64,000 nt of DNA from Ornithodoros turicata. Its lineage: Eukaryota; Arthropoda; Arachnida; Ixodida; Argasidae. This document shows, one piece after another, positions 10,788 through 21,421 of the stretch. The first letter of the stretch is position 1. Every line of letters begins with the position of its first letter. The DNA lies in assembly GCF_037126465.1 (NCBI RefSeq), contig NC_088202.1, positions 34,146,213-34,210,212 of the forward strand, given 5' to 3'. Made by a program: the position numbers and the translations under genes. The notes below the pieces were generated by a model. It was not told where the DNA came from. It ran no database searches and was given only the letters and a program-made list of their open reading frames with translations.

Positions 10788-11039
10788 GTGATTGTGACGT
10801 TTGACTTCCAGTAATGATGACGATGAAAACCGGAGTCGCTTACTTCAACTATAGTTTAACATTAATCTTAGCTACTTATCACAACAAACCAAAAATAATA
10901 CATGTGCTGTGTTCATGTGCTGCTAATGGAACTGTACGGAGACGCATGAACACCGATACGTCACGTCTGACTCAAACAGTCTCACAATTAATCATAGCAG
11001 GGTACAAAATCCTGCGAAACGGTAACGAATTGTCAATTG

Positions 11040-11162
11040 AAGTGTCTCAGGACGAGAGCCGGCGATATTTCCAACAGAGACTGTTATTCTTCTGGGTGGA
11101 AGAAGAGCCCAGAATATAAAGAGTCCCTGTTCGAAATATCGCCGACCCTCTTCCTCAGGCAC
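11040..11162. repeat. Inverted repeat around a GATATTTC-GAACAG block
   Basis: GTGTCTCAGGACGAGAGCCG at the left mirrors CCTCTTCCTCAGGCAC at the right. The inner blocks GGCGATATTTCCAACAGAGA and CCCTGTTCGAAATATCGCCG also pair. A single arm of the same sequence lies at 43,384-43,445. This could be a retroelement terminus; the family was not identified. Confidence 0.55.
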
Positions 11163-11219
11163 TTCCCTTGACATCACAATTATCCAGTTGCTCTGCTGTC
11201 ACGCTTCATGGCTACATTT

Positions 11220-12064
11220 CAGGGTTGTTAAGTAACTAACTAAAAGCAACTAAGTACCTAAATTTAGATGCTTTTTTAGATACTACTGAAGTGAGATATC
11301 AGATTTTCATGGAAGTGTTTTTATCTGTAAGTCAGTTACTTTTTCGGTACTTTTTCTCCTTTTCAGATGATTTTTTCTCAGTAAAAAAACATGAGCGACA
11401 GCCGTCATCAACAAGTGGCGCAATGCGGCTAGGCAACCTGATCCGAGTGCTTTGCAATCATTCGGAGTATTCAAGTCTTTGTTTCTCAAATATAGCGCTG
11501 GGTTGCCCAACAGTATCGCGGTTGAGCAGTTATTTAGCTTGATGGGACTCGTCAGCACAAATCTTCCAACTAGCATGACTGAGAAGAATTTTGAAATCAC
11601 TGTGCTCGTTCGTGCAAACAGAAGGTATGCAGTTGAGGAGAAATGTTAAGAAAGCAAGCATACGGCTAAGATAGGCTGCTGGTTTGTTAATGTGTGCTAT
11701 GTGGCCAGCGTGCAGTCTATCTTCTTGAAATAAAGATATTTAATGGTTTACATCGGGGGGGGGGGGGGGGGTGCAGAACCCATAGGAAAGAAAAGAAAGA
11801 ATGGTTTCATTAATCGCATCATGTGACCTAAGGTAATCTGCTTTATTAATCGTAATGCAAGTAATAAGAGCTCAGTAAAGCAATTCGATGAATTTAATGG
11901 AAAAAGTAACTGTAAAAGTACTGAGTACATTTTTGGAAGTATCTGTAAATGTATCAGCGTATTTCCTCCCACGGGGTATGCGTAGTTCTAGCTCGGATAC
12001 TTTTAGACACATTCATCTGTAACCGTAACGCACATGCTTTTTAAAAGTAACTTTAACAACCACG
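11220..12064. mobile_element. hAT element remnant with internal transposase piece
   Basis: The left end CAGGGTTGTTAAGTAACTAA and the right end TTAAAAGTAACTTTAACAAC(CACG) are imperfect inverted repeats. Subterminal AAGTACT/AGTAACT motifs typical of zf-BED hAT elements recur near both ends (for example 11,905-11,960). A 17-base G tract interrupts the interior at 11,755-11,771. No convincing 8-bp target duplication was found. Confidence 0.55.
11400..11649 (+). pseudogene. hAT transposase C-terminal dimerisation domain remnant
   Basis: The plus frame ending at TAA (11,647-11,649) reads KSLFLKYSAGLPNSIAVEQL, then FSLMGLVSTNLPTSMTEKNF and EITVLVRANRRY. This matches the hAT dimerisation region, whose hallmark is (L/I)PxSxxVERxFS...G.....R..L......E..L.l..N. 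The normally conserved ER is EQ here. The frame is open back to about 11,400 but lacks a start codon and the catalytic DDE core. It sits inside inverted ends of hAT type, which supports the call. Non-functional. Confidence 0.75.
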
Positions 12065-14567
12065 CTGCTACTGTTTGCTGTTACTTGACTATCTGTCAAG
12101 CTTCAGTTTTCTTCTTTGCTGTTTGAAAGTTCCCGTCAAATCCGGGGGGTAAATTGCCGGAGTCCGAGAATGTTAGGAGAAGAGGGGGAACACGGGGATA
12201 TTAACGGCCACGCGCGAATATAAGTCACGGTAGGGCTGACCACGAATAAACGCCAGGACGCTGACAACGGTTCTCTATGCGCTCCCTCCTCGCGTAATAT
12301 TATTGGTCCGGAAATGCAGAGTAATCCCTCCTGAGGCTGAAGGGACACCGCCTGTGTTATTATCAGCTTTTCTCTTTATCCTCACGATGAGCCGCCCTCA
12401 GAAGATCCGCTGTGTACCTGGCGCACCAGGAACGCGTTTGATTTCAGAATTGAAAGCCCTTTCGAATGCCGACAATCCGTTACTGAACAAAGATGACGTC
12501 ACTTCCAACCGATCGAACAGACTGCTCAGCATAATTGAACAACCGGAGAGAGGTGCATATACAAGAGACAGACGCGGACGAGTATTTTTGTAACTCGTTG
12601 TGGTAAGGCACCGCGACTTGCTCCATCCTCCAGGTAGAAATACGAGACAGTATGCACTGTTCAGTTGTTCAATTTTGTGTCACGATCCCGCCCAAATTTT
12701 CATTGTTGCAGACTGGTCAGCAGTTGAGAGAACTGGATTACCTCATCCACGACGAAATCGAGTACCGTTCGTGAGTTCAACGACGTCAGAGTCGCCCCGA
12801 GGTCAACTTTCGTAGGTGCCGCATGACCGTCAAGCGCATCGCCCCCTCCCATATAGAAAAGACTGTCTAAAGGTTGCAGAACAGCCTGCAAAAATTGAGA
12901 CATATAATTTTCATGTGTGCTCGCCATCGTTAGCTCCGTAGATGTGACGAATAATTCATTCTGCCGCATAAATGTTACGTGCTCCGAACTTCTGCTGAAA
13001 AATTTTGAATGAAAAAAAGAAAAAAAAGCGTAGCGGTTGAAGGTGAATTCGGAAAATTCTCTAGGTTTTCGCTTTATTGCCAAATATTGTGACCTTGTCG
13101 TCCAATGCCCCCTCTGGGAAAGACACCCCGGGGCGGCTGGCCTTTTCGCACAGCCTATAGGAAGGTCTCTGATTACTGTATTGGGGTTTCAGCCCACGTT
13201 TAGGAGCAGCACGTGTGCAAATTTAGTCCAGGGTCCGACCACCGATGCGTCGCTCGTGATCATTGTGGTCCTTCGACGAAAGAGACCGAATTATTATATG
13301 CCTATTATTCATTCCCAGGACGGCACATTAATTACCCTGCTGGCGATATCTCGCCGCATAACTGCACGAACTCCAGCCCCCCCCCCCCTCTTCTCAACAA
13401 GCCGCTGACATCCCGACGGAAGTACATTAGCGGGCACCAAACGTTCGAACGGATGCTCTTCTGAAATTGCACGTGCTAATGTTCGCGGGGAAGTTGGACG
13501 ACGGGCAGTGTCTGCGGAGCCGTTTTCAGACTATGGCTATACATTTCGCGATCACCATATAAGTTAAATGATACAGTTCGTAGGACACGCCTCAAAATAA
13601 TGCTTTCTACCAAGAACAATCTCGAATTGGAATCACACAACAATCTCGAATTGGATCACATCTACTACACGAAATATGCAACTCTGCTTCATGTGCAGAG
13701 TTTATAAAACTGTTAGGTACCTATTTTAGTAGTCAGCACAGAAACATCGAAACTAACATCCCCATTTTTTTCTTTATTCACATCACATCACATCACAGAA
13801 ACGCAGGTAGCGTTAAACGCCTGTATCATTCATGAGATGCTATTTTGTATGAGTTTATCGAATTGTCTAGTGTATCGTATAGCATATTTAGCAGTATTGT
13901 AGTAGCCATCGTAATATTCTTTTTGACGCTAAAACTAGGAGTACTGAATACGGTGTTGCGACGTTAAGTTCCTGCTCCTGCGGAGCCTCCAGAATGCAGT
14001 ATTTTGAAATAAATGAATAAGTACAGCATTACTCTCATATACGACACGATCTTGCTTTACTCTTGCATGTCAGCACACGTGTTATCGTCCGGGCTGCTCC
14101 GAAAATGTTGTCTCAGCTCGTTATGGAAGTAGGAGGTAAAATGCACACATGCTTCCAACTTTCCAGATTCATTCTCTTAATTGGTTTCAGAACTGAAATT
14201 GCTCCTTCGGCTCGGAATTACCTACGCTCGGTCTGTCTACTCGCCACGCACCTGCATGGTTTGCTGCATTACAAACGCGCGTCTGGACATGCCGCCCGTG
14301 AACTTCATTGCGTTGCTATGGATACCACGCTGAGGTCACAGAGTTTCAACATACCGTCTACTCCGCACAAGTGTTTCAGGGAGCAACGGATGAGGTTGAA
14401 TGGAATGCCAGCCGAGATAGCCTGATTCACTTTTCAAAGCCTCACTGGTATAGGCGCTTGAAAATATAGAACCTGACGTGTGTCGGACCGAATTTCGTAC
14501 GAATTCAACGACTGCAAACGGTTTAACACTCTGAAAACAGAGGTGGTGGTGGTTGTGACGTGACTGG
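12065..14567. other. No recognised gene
   Basis: About 2.5 kb without element ends or recognisable domains. Notable only for a 12-base C tract (13,377-13,388) and a CACAT-type microsatellite near 13,780-13,797. Open frames up to about 127 codons overlap on both strands and look like chance frames. Confidence 0.35.
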
Positions 14568-14690
14568 AAAACAGAGCTTCACCGCATAACACGTTAATGG
14601 CCAATCAACGCACGACGAATGATATGATTGTGTCTACTGATTATTGAAAGAAGCAGGCGTTCGCTTTTTTCTGTAACAATTTAGACTTAC
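14568..14690. mobile_element. Left half of a decayed TA foldback MITE
   Basis: AAAACAGAGCTTCACCGCAT, GGCCAATCAACGCACGACGA and GCAGGCGTTCGCTTTTTTCT follow the family order up to the centre. The right arm is missing. Confidence 0.55.
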
Positions 14691-14711
14691 GCAAAGTGCG
14701 CTCTTAAACAG

Positions 14712-14942
14712 ATGTTGGCGACGGTGGTGAAGGACCTGGTTGCCGTAGTAGGCGACGCTCAGGCGGGCAACGTCACGACTATCGGAGAGGGGATCGTGCT
14801 TCCTGGGCCGACTTCACAGGAAACTGTGTCGACATTTGTCTTAGAGCGTCTGAGGAAAACCCAGGCAAAACCCCAGACAGCACAGCTGGCGCCCGGATTC
14901 GAACACGAGTCACCTCCCAGTCTCTGAGTGTATGCTCTACAT
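14712..14942 (-). mobile_element. tRNA-headed SINE (tail at left) inserted in MITE A
   Basis: On the minus strand the order is a tRNA-like B-box region (complement of GGATTCGAACACGAGTCACC), then GCTGTGCTGTCTGGGGTTTT, then the tail ending with the complement of GTGAAGGACCTGGTTGCCG. It is flanked by TCTTAAACAG (14,702-14,711) and TCTTAAAACAG (14,943-14,953), an 10-11 bp target duplication with one slipped A, taken from the MITE tip. The A-box part of the head is missing or decayed. Confidence 0.75.
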
Positions 14943-15148
14943 TCTTAAAACAGAACTGCACCACAAAACCCACTGAATGCCAACCATTGTGTGAAGGGAT
15001 ACCCTTACGATTCCTGATGTATAGAACGCGCCGGGAGTACGCCTTTTCGTGACAAGACGACAACTGGATAGGTGTCACAAAAAGGCGAACACTCCTCGTT
15101 TTTAACTAATCAGGAGGCAGAACGATGTCATTAGGGATGGTGGTTGGC

Positions 15149-15774
15149 TACACTCTTTAAAAAAAAGCGGGGGGGGGGGGTAATGGCAGGATCGTCGCAG
15201 GAACTTCACCATATAGCACGTTCCTAGCCAACCATCATCCCGAGTGGCATCGTTCTTTCCCTTGATTTCCAGAAAACGGGGGACGTACGCCATTTTTTGT
15301 GGCATTATGCACTTCATAATCGCCACAAAAATGGCGTACGCCCACCGTTTTCATCAAACCAACATGCAACACCAATTATTTCTCCGACTCATTTTTCATC
15401 GGCACATCTCGTGAATGGAATTGTCTACCGCGGAACGTTGTTAATATCCGCGACTCATCCACCTTCAAGGACACACTCGAAGATTTACTTCACCGCCCTC
15501 CCATTAACATCACGCAGTGTCTGTGTCCTTTGTACTTGTAACTACATTTACATGTATTGCTAATTGGTTTGTGTTACATTTGTGTTTACTGAGTTTTATC
15601 CTTTGTTATATGCCTGTCTGTTTGCCCCTCCCCTCTGCAATGCCGCACGGCCCTGAGGGTACTATAAATAAATAAATAAATAAATAAATAAAAATCAAGG
15701 AAGAGGTCGTTGTCATACGAGATGATGGTTCGCTAGGAGCTTTCTATGCAGTGAAGCTCTATTTTCACACTGTA
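15149..15774. mobile_element. TA foldback MITE 'B' inserted in MITE A
   Basis: It begins TACACTCTTTAAAAAAAAGC at the TA of MITE A's GGTTGGCTA and ends TATTTTCACACTGTA. The next base resumes MITE A. A 12-base G tract (15,169-15,180) lies near the left tip. The arms carry AGCCAACCATCATCCCGAGT and GAGATGATGGTTCGCTAGGA. The right arm is interrupted by a LINE 3' end between about 15,358 and 15,693. Confidence 0.8.
15358..15693 (+). pseudogene. CR1-like LINE 3' end with (TAAA)n tail
   Basis: The open frame to the stop at 15,539-15,541 reads FFIGTSREWNCLPRNVVNIR, then DSSTFKDTLEDLL. This is the recurrent C-terminus of CR1/Jockey-type RT proteins (FF.RTI.eWN.LP..vv...s...Fk..L). After the stop come about 120 bases of 3' UTR, the block GCCGCACGGCCCTGAGGGTA, and a TAAATAAATAAA tail at 15,663-15,693. 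It is strongly 5'-truncated, as usual for target-primed insertions, and sits inside MITE B. A related tail occurs at the CR1-like copy near 53,680-53,700. Confidence 0.8.
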
Positions 15775-15813
15775 GGTGGGAGCCATGCGGTGGAGTTCAT
15801 TTTAGAGAGTGTA

Positions 15814-16650
15814 GGGTGACGTCTATACTTTGCTGTCTGCTTGCCGTATTGGCGGCAAGTTGCTTAAATGGAAAAACTGAGGGGGTTTATCTCCGATGGA
15901 GAGGTCCGCAAGGCTGTGGACGCACAATTTACTGGTGACTCATAATTGAGTTATACTTTATTCATTAACTATACTGATAATGACCTTATTTTAGTCAATT
16001 TAACTGTACACCGAAGCGTAACGCCAAAACCTTAGATAAACGATAGATAAACGATTGGAATGGCGCAAACTGTGCTTTAAAAAAGCCCGTGCGAGTGTTA
16101 CAAAAATAGCGTACGCCCCTCAGCTAATCAGGAGAGAGAGCTTCTGTTTTGTTTGTGAACTTCTGTTTTCATAGTCTGCACGTTGCTTGACAGGTTGTCC
16201 TATAAATCGTGTCACGGCCCTTATGATAAAAAAATCACAAAAAAACAACTTTATTTTATAATTGTGATTGGGGAATTTCATCGCATTAGTAACGCGCAGC
16301 CAAGGACGCTTACTTGGGCAGTGTAAGAAATTTCGGCTAAAAGGCTGGGTGTGCTCGTCTCTGCTCAGACGTCTAGACTGCAAGGAGTGTGGGGAATATG
16401 CAAATGAGGTATGCAGCATGCTGGTCAGGTCGCGCGAAGGCGTCTCTCTTTCCTCCTTGCGTAAGCCTTTTCCGCAGAAAAGCCTTCCTGTCGCCTTTCT
16501 GTCTGCTTATTTGCTACATTGAAAAAAAAATAAAATAAAAAGAAATAGAATCTGAAATTGATTCCAAGAAAGGGAAGGCATGCTGACAAATAATGACGAT
16601 GATGATGATAATTCGTAGCCTCGCGTCATGAAGCAACTATATTACTATGA
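15814..16650. other. MITE and LINE-tail fragments, no gene
   Basis: At about 16,095-16,135 is a fragment of the TA foldback MITE (GTGTTACAAAAATAGCGTAC, GCTAATCAGGAGAGAG). At 16,244-16,290 ACAACTTTATTTTATAATTG and GGGGAATTTCATCGC match the minus-strand LINE tail seen at 29,462 and 25,782. The rest is unassigned. Confidence 0.5.
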
Positions 16651-16651
16651 A

Positions 16652-17380
16652 CAGGGCTGTGATGTAATCGGTTATTGCTTTTGAGTACTTCAAAAAATGA
16701 GTAACTGTCGCTCTAATTTCATTGATTTTTGCCTGTACCTTGTATTCAAAGAACAGCTCCATTTGACTTGGGTCATTCAGCTGCTGGGTTTCAACATACT
16801 TCAACATAATAAACTAAAATAAACATAACTTAAAACGTAATACACTCAAACAGGGTTCCAACTGTGCATGTGGGCATTCATCTTATCTAGCCAGTGGTAT
16901 AAATTTTTACCTCCTATAAACTTAATTTTCGAAAGCCTGTATGCACCAAACCAGTGTAATGTCATGCGTTCCAGATATTCCAAGTGCCCATAGTGGCTGC
17001 AGCTAGGATAGTCCTCTTTCCGCAAACAATAACGCAACCAAGCTGTAACAGCGACATTGAGTCACATACCATTCAGCAGCCGCATCCCGAAAGGCGACCA
17101 CTCGATCGATTCTTGCAAGCACGTAATTGAAAGGAATGTCTGTTCCCTATACCGGCCCGAGGCCACAGGTTCCATTAAGCGTCTATAAGAATGAAAGTTC
17201 AGACTGTGCACGTTAGTTGAAAAAGGTAACTGATTACCGTTACTATTACTCCGATGGCAAAAGTATTTTTTACCGTTACAAATTGCTCGGCTAAAATTGC
17301 AATAAAGTAACGGCTTAAAAATTAACGCGTTACTTTGACCGTTACTTTCGATAATAATATCATATGACTTATTAAAGTTC
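16652..17380. mobile_element. hAT-like (zf-BED type) ends, body unidentified
   Basis: CAGGGCTGTGATGTAATCGG at 16,652 starts a segment rich in GAGTAC/GAGTAACTG. Near 17,215-17,365 a dense block of GTAACTGATTACCGTTACTA and TTAACGCGTTACTTTGACCG follows. Such GTAAC/GTTAC-rich termini are typical of zf-BED hAT elements. No transposase domain is readable between them, and whether the two blocks are ends of one element is uncertain. Confidence 0.35.
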
Positions 17381-17501
17381 GTAAAATTACACATGCCTTG
17401 ATCTGCTTAATGAGATTTGAGTTGTCGCCTTTGTACAGGATAGGAGCTTTTTTTATGTAAACACGTTATGCATTTAAACAGCACATTATTTTCGTTGTGC
17501 C

Positions 17502-17745
17502 GTCCTCGGTAGCTCAGTCGCTAAAGTGTTTGCTAGCTGAGCTCAAGATCACGGGTTCGATCCCTGCCGAGGACGATAGTGATGTGAAGGAGGTAAATAT
17601 TGCTGCCTGCACAGTGTGTCGGAGATTTCCGGTGCACGTCAAAAGAACCCCAGGTCGTCGAAATTATCCACAGTCCTACACTGCGGCACGTGAAGCATGT
17701 CGCCACACAACTAGGATGACTGACCTTAAGTGTAAATTTGCTCCC
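17502..17745 (+). mobile_element. tRNA-derived SINE, plus strand
   Basis: 17,502-17,574 folds as a tRNA-like head: GTCCTCGG pairs with CCGAGGAC, with an A box TAGCTCAGTCG and a B box GGGTTCGATCCC. The body contains GGAGATTTCCGGTGCACGTC, AAAAGAACCCCAGGTCGTCG and AAATTATCCACAGTCCTACA, followed by TGCGGCACGTGAAGCATGTC. From memory this resembles tRNA-derived SINEs of ticks (Ruka-like). A fragment of the same body lies at 30,303-30,385. The head is intact enough for pol III promotion, but it is part of a SINE rather than a tRNA gene. Confidence 0.75.
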
Positions 17746-18154
17746 AATTCGAATCTTTTGTTTTCGTCTTTTCTCTCCACCACCATAAACATTTTGGAAC
17801 AGTTGAAGCCAAGTAGAAAAATCAGGAGAGCTAGTCGACATGGCAGTGTCGAAGAGGAAGGACAATCGCAGCTACAACCTCTCTGTGGATTTCCTTCTAA
17901 AGTTCGCATGCGTTGACCCTTGAACTCTTCACAATAGAAGCGCTTAGCAGTGCTACATTGCTACATTTTAAGTTGGGAATTCCAGGTGACTCACTATGTC
18001 TGAAGCTTGACCCACTGTAGATGCAGCAGATTGCGGCAGCACTCAAAATGCATGTGTGTAATACTATTACAATGACCTCCACTCGTTGCAGTGGAAAGCA
18101 AAGCAGATAGGAAAGTCTGTAATGGAGTCTGGGGGTTGGTTTCGTGTATGAGTA

Positions 18155-18425
18155 AATCTTAGTCGAAAAGTAATGGATTACTTGTAACCCATTACTCAAA
18201 ATTGTGAGCAGATTAATTGAAAAATTACTAGCTCGCAAAACTAATCGATTACTCGCAAAATTACTCGCAAAAGTAATTGATTACTAGTGACGCAATTAGG
18301 GTAAGGCAGACTTGTGCCCGTTACTCGAAAAAGTAATTGATTACCGTTACCAATTACTCGACTCCAAATGTAATTGAGTAATGAGTAGAAAAGTAACGCG
18401 TTACTCCTGTCGTTACTTTGCATTC
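18155..18425. repeat. GTAAT/ATTAC-rich hAT-like terminal block
   Basis: Repeated GTAATGGATTACTTGTAACC, CAAAAGTAATTGATTACTAG and AAAGTAACGCGTTACTCCTG motifs. These resemble zf-BED hAT termini and the block at 17,215-17,365; a short TAACGCGTTACGTAC also lies at 19,108-19,122. Superfamily by pattern only. Confidence 0.4.
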
Positions 18426-18649
18426 ACGCCTGCATTTTGCATTCCTGTAAACCATGTTCATATTTGCTGTTCACAGAAATCACGTACCTATATGCGTATA
18501 TGTGTACTTATAAGCGTTTTGAATAAACGTTGTCTCTTGTATGCATGTATCCCTGGAGTCCTCAAAAAGACTGAAGACTGAATACAAGTTCTGTCACGGT
18601 CTCAATGGTCTTTTTTTTTAAAAAAAAGGAAGGAAAAGAAAGAAGGAAA

Positions 18650-18800
18650 AGAAAAAGCTGGAGGGGGGGTATCGAAAACCGAAACGGAAACGTAACGGAA
18701 ACGAAAGCAACAATGGTGGTAACCGAAACTGAAACAGAAACAAATAGGGGCCAGTAACGGAGGTGGTAACGGAAACGAAAAAGATTCCGTTACCTTTCCC
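18650..18800. repeat. Degenerate GGAAAC/GTAACGG tandem motif
   Basis: Repeated AACCGAAACGGAAACGTAAC-type units alternate CGAAAC, GGAAAC and GTAACGG for about 150 bases. Probably a decayed terminal satellite of the neighbouring hAT-like sequence. Confidence 0.4.
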
Positions 18801-18892
18801 TGGTTGTGTAGTTGCCCACGGGCTTTACTTTGTCCGCTTGGAATGCAAAGACTAATTTGTATAGCTCATTACCACGGCGTGTCTCGTCTTGC

Positions 18893-19100
18893 CCTGAGGG
18901 TTGGGGCAAGATGAGACAATGTGCATATTTGAACTTCTTGTTCTATGTTTATTTTAGACCGGCTACGTCCGTTCTGCAATTGCAGGTCAGAAGCTCTAGA
19001 CCCCTGAGAATGTGCGTATGGCTAGTTTTTTGAAAGATACGTAAAATAAAAATTACATGTTCAATTGCAACTTTCTGTCTCATCTTGCCCAACCTTCCCC
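18893..19100. mobile_element. Possible MITE with GGGCAAGATGAGAC inverted ends
   Basis: GGTTGGGGCAAGATGAGACA near 18,900 is mirrored by TGTCTCATCTTGCCCAACCT near 19,075-19,096, about 200 bp apart. No target duplication could be fixed. There is no coding capacity. Confidence 0.5.
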
Positions 19101-19130
19101 TACTTGTAACGCGTTACGTACAAGTCTGAG

Positions 19131-19860
19131 TGGAACGACCGTCACCTCTCACTAATGCGATGCTCCTCTACATCCTAAAAGCGATAGAACAGGAGCTCTT
19201 CCATGCATTGTCTTAAAGGGTCTCTGACCAGACGCTGGAGAGACTTTTCCGCAGTGGCTACCGATAGAATACACAAAAGCAACATCACATACGAAAATGC
19301 ATGCCTCAGCACCTCGTAGTTTTCGTAAACTCGAATTTTAAACATCGCGGTTCACGCCGTCCTCGTCAAAGCGAGATTTCTCGGCGGGCATTCAGTTCCA
19401 TACGATACTGCGCGTTCAACAGCAGCGGCAGCTATGACTTGACAGTATTGGAGGGTGTCCTGACAGCGCCGTAGAGAAGTGCAGATTTTGCCAATCACAT
19501 TTGAAGAATGCAGACTATGAGAGGGACCCGTCAGTTGAGCAACAACTGGGTTTGGGTACGAAAAACATCCGCCTACAGCAGTCCACAGTGCCTTCCTTGA
19601 ATCTATCTTCCAAGACGGTTGCATCTGGGCGTGACGAGGTTGGTGTCTTCTGTATAATTGATACAGTGATTACTCGGCTTGTGAGAATTACGTTGTGGCA
19701 TGCAGATGTTAGGATATCATTTACGCAACAAAGAGAAAAAAAAGAATGGAAACCGATTGATGTTTACGCACTAAATCGAAAGATATACTGTACAATTCCG
19801 TGTGTTGTTCAGAATGCAGCCATGCCAATGCAGTAAGCAACATCCACAGTACGTAAAATG
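19131..19860. other. No recognised gene
   Basis: Overlapping short frames without domain; no repeat ends seen. Confidence 0.35.
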
Positions 19861-19865
19861 AAGCT

Positions 19866-20247
19866 GTGTATTCCGCATCTAGGTGTAACATTTTAATTGT
19901 CGCAGCAATGTGCACCAATGTAGTTCATGACTTCTTTGGACAAGATGTGGAACCAAATGTTGGAAACACAAGGCAGGGATCAGGCACAAGTTTTATTCTA
20001 TTTGTTTTCCTTGTAATATGCAGCATACTGCACACACTGAAGGATGGTTCTGAATTCTAAACCAACCCAGTTGAAATCCTTAGTTTACCTCAGGCTACTA
20101 TTGTTGTCTGGGGAAACACCACAGAGGGCAACTACGATAAAATTGCAGTGCACCAAAAAAGATAGCCTGGTGTACGACAACCATGCCTACAGGTGCAATG
20201 TCCCTCAGCTCCTTCAAGACATGCAAATACTTGCCATTACGGTATGA
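19866..20247 (+). pseudogene. Possible LINE ORF1 5' fragments with 2A-like motif
   Basis: One plus frame contains DFFGQDVEPNVGNTR, and another starting near 20,044 contains YLRLLLLSGETPQRA followed by KLQCTKKDSLVYDNHAYRCN. Both resemble the N-termini of some CR1-type LINE ORF1 proteins, where LLLLSGDVExNPGP (a 2A-like motif) precedes a cysteine-rich finger. Neither matches well and the frames are broken. An old LINE 5' end or chance similarity are both possible. Confidence 0.25.
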
Positions 20248-20656
20248 AATTCATCACTGTGCCACCTTACGAAGTTCCACTGCTACGGACCAACTACGGA
20301 AGTCAGGAGACACGCTTCCTTTTCCGAACAAATTTGGTCAGCTGATCGGAAATGGCCTTCCTGTGTCCAGTTTCGAAACAGAGTTACACAAACTTGTTCA
20401 AGTCTTATTAGAGACAGCTGGTCACTCTGTTATGTTCTTTTTGTGTGTGTGTATGTGTGTGTGTGTGTGAATATGTGGACAGCTTGGTGCAATTGTGAAT
20501 TTTATTTATGTGATTGTAATTTGCTGTATGCGTGTAGTGGTAGTTATCGCATACTTGGTGCCAGGCACATCATCAGGCTGATGCCTTCGTGCCTCATTTA
20601 ATTTGCTATGAAATGAGATCCTCATAAATTTGTATGACTTTTTTATAACAATGTTA

Positions 20657-20730
20657 GGGTGATGACTTCATGGATGTGGAAGGAACAGGAGAGGAAGACA
20701 TCTGCAATGGTCATGACAGTTGTCTGTCAG
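20657..20730 (+). other. Exon-like segment flanked by AG and GT
   Basis: AACAATGTTAG precedes an open stretch coding GDDFMDVEGTGEEDICNGHD, which ends at CTGTCAG followed by GTACGG. The acidic peptide and consensus-like splice borders are suggestive only. A 27-bp AG/GT-bounded segment (GCAG|GTTTTGTAC...CATCAG|GTGCGT) lies at about 21,153-21,179. No gene model can be completed in the window. Confidence 0.2.
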
Positions 20731-21240
20731 GTACGGGACGAATTTCTTTTATAAATGTGGCATATAGCGTGAAGTTGTTACGAACAACAATTTGTTGTGC
20801 CCTTTAAAGGAATCTACAGGTGGTGAGCATGCGTAAGCACTTGACACATCTCAATACAACTTAGACCTCCAGTTGCACATGAGGTGTGTGACTCTTCTTA
20901 CACACAAGCTTCTGCAGGTTTCATGCATGTATATGTTGAAACGTGAAAGACACAGTGCTAAAAATGTATCTAAGGTGAGAAATTGAGCAGTTCAGTGCAG
21001 TAATTCTATCAATTTATTTTCAGCATTTTGGAAAATACATAGTAATGGCAAGATTACCTGTGTTATATTGCCTGACCATCTGCTATTGGAGTTCCATGCC
21101 CTAGTTATTATATATAATAGATGTTTGAGGTTATTACATATTTATTATGCAGGTTTTGTACCTGTGAATTCCTCATCAGGTGCGTCATCTAAAGGTGATG
21201 TCATCCTTCAGGTGACGCACCCTTGGAAGTCACTGGAGAG

Positions 21241-21421
21241 GCGCGTTAGCTTAGCCCAATTGGTAAGAGCCCTGGACCGGTAATCCAGAAGATGTGGTTT
21301 CGAGCCTTACTGCTGGATAACCTTTTTAGTGACTTCCTTCTTTGATCATTCATTTCTTATGCACTTGAGGCTTTGTATGTATTTGTCCTTTCTATGTGTT
21401 CCTTCCTCAGAACATCAGTTG
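21241..21421 (+). mobile_element. tRNA-headed SINE, second family
   Basis: The head GCGCGTTAGCTTAGCCCAAT (A box) is followed by CCGGTAATCCAGAAGATGTG and GTTTCGAGCCTTAC (B box). The body reads AGTGACTTCCTTCTTTGATC, GCACTTGAGGCTTTGTATGT and CTCAGAACATCAGTT. The same body recurs at 34,036-34,191, which establishes it as a dispersed family. No clear target duplication was found. Confidence 0.7.

Larger units (their letters stand above)
14696..15813. mobile_element. TA foldback MITE 'A', host of three later insertions
   Basis: Pieces of one copy lie at 14,696-14,711 (left tip, CTCTTAAACAG), 14,943-15,148 (TTCTTAAAACAGAACTGCAC through GGATGGTGGTTGGC) and 15,775-15,813 (GGTGGGAGCCATGCGGTGGA to GAGAGTGTA). 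A SINE separates the first two pieces and a second MITE separates the last two. Read together they give a complete though diverged hairpin. Confidence 0.75.

Noticed and set aside
11120..11162. Hammerhead ribozyme-like CTGAGGA...GAA on the minus strand
   Set aside because: The core order and stem II pairing required for a hammerhead could not be made from the surrounding bases.
17502..17574. Candidate tRNA gene
   Set aside because: The cloverleaf ends and A/B boxes are good, but the sequence continues into a dispersed SINE body with another copy at 30,303, so it is a SINE head.
21241..21320. Candidate tRNA gene
   Set aside because: The same A/B-box sequence and downstream body recur at 34,036, indicating a SINE.
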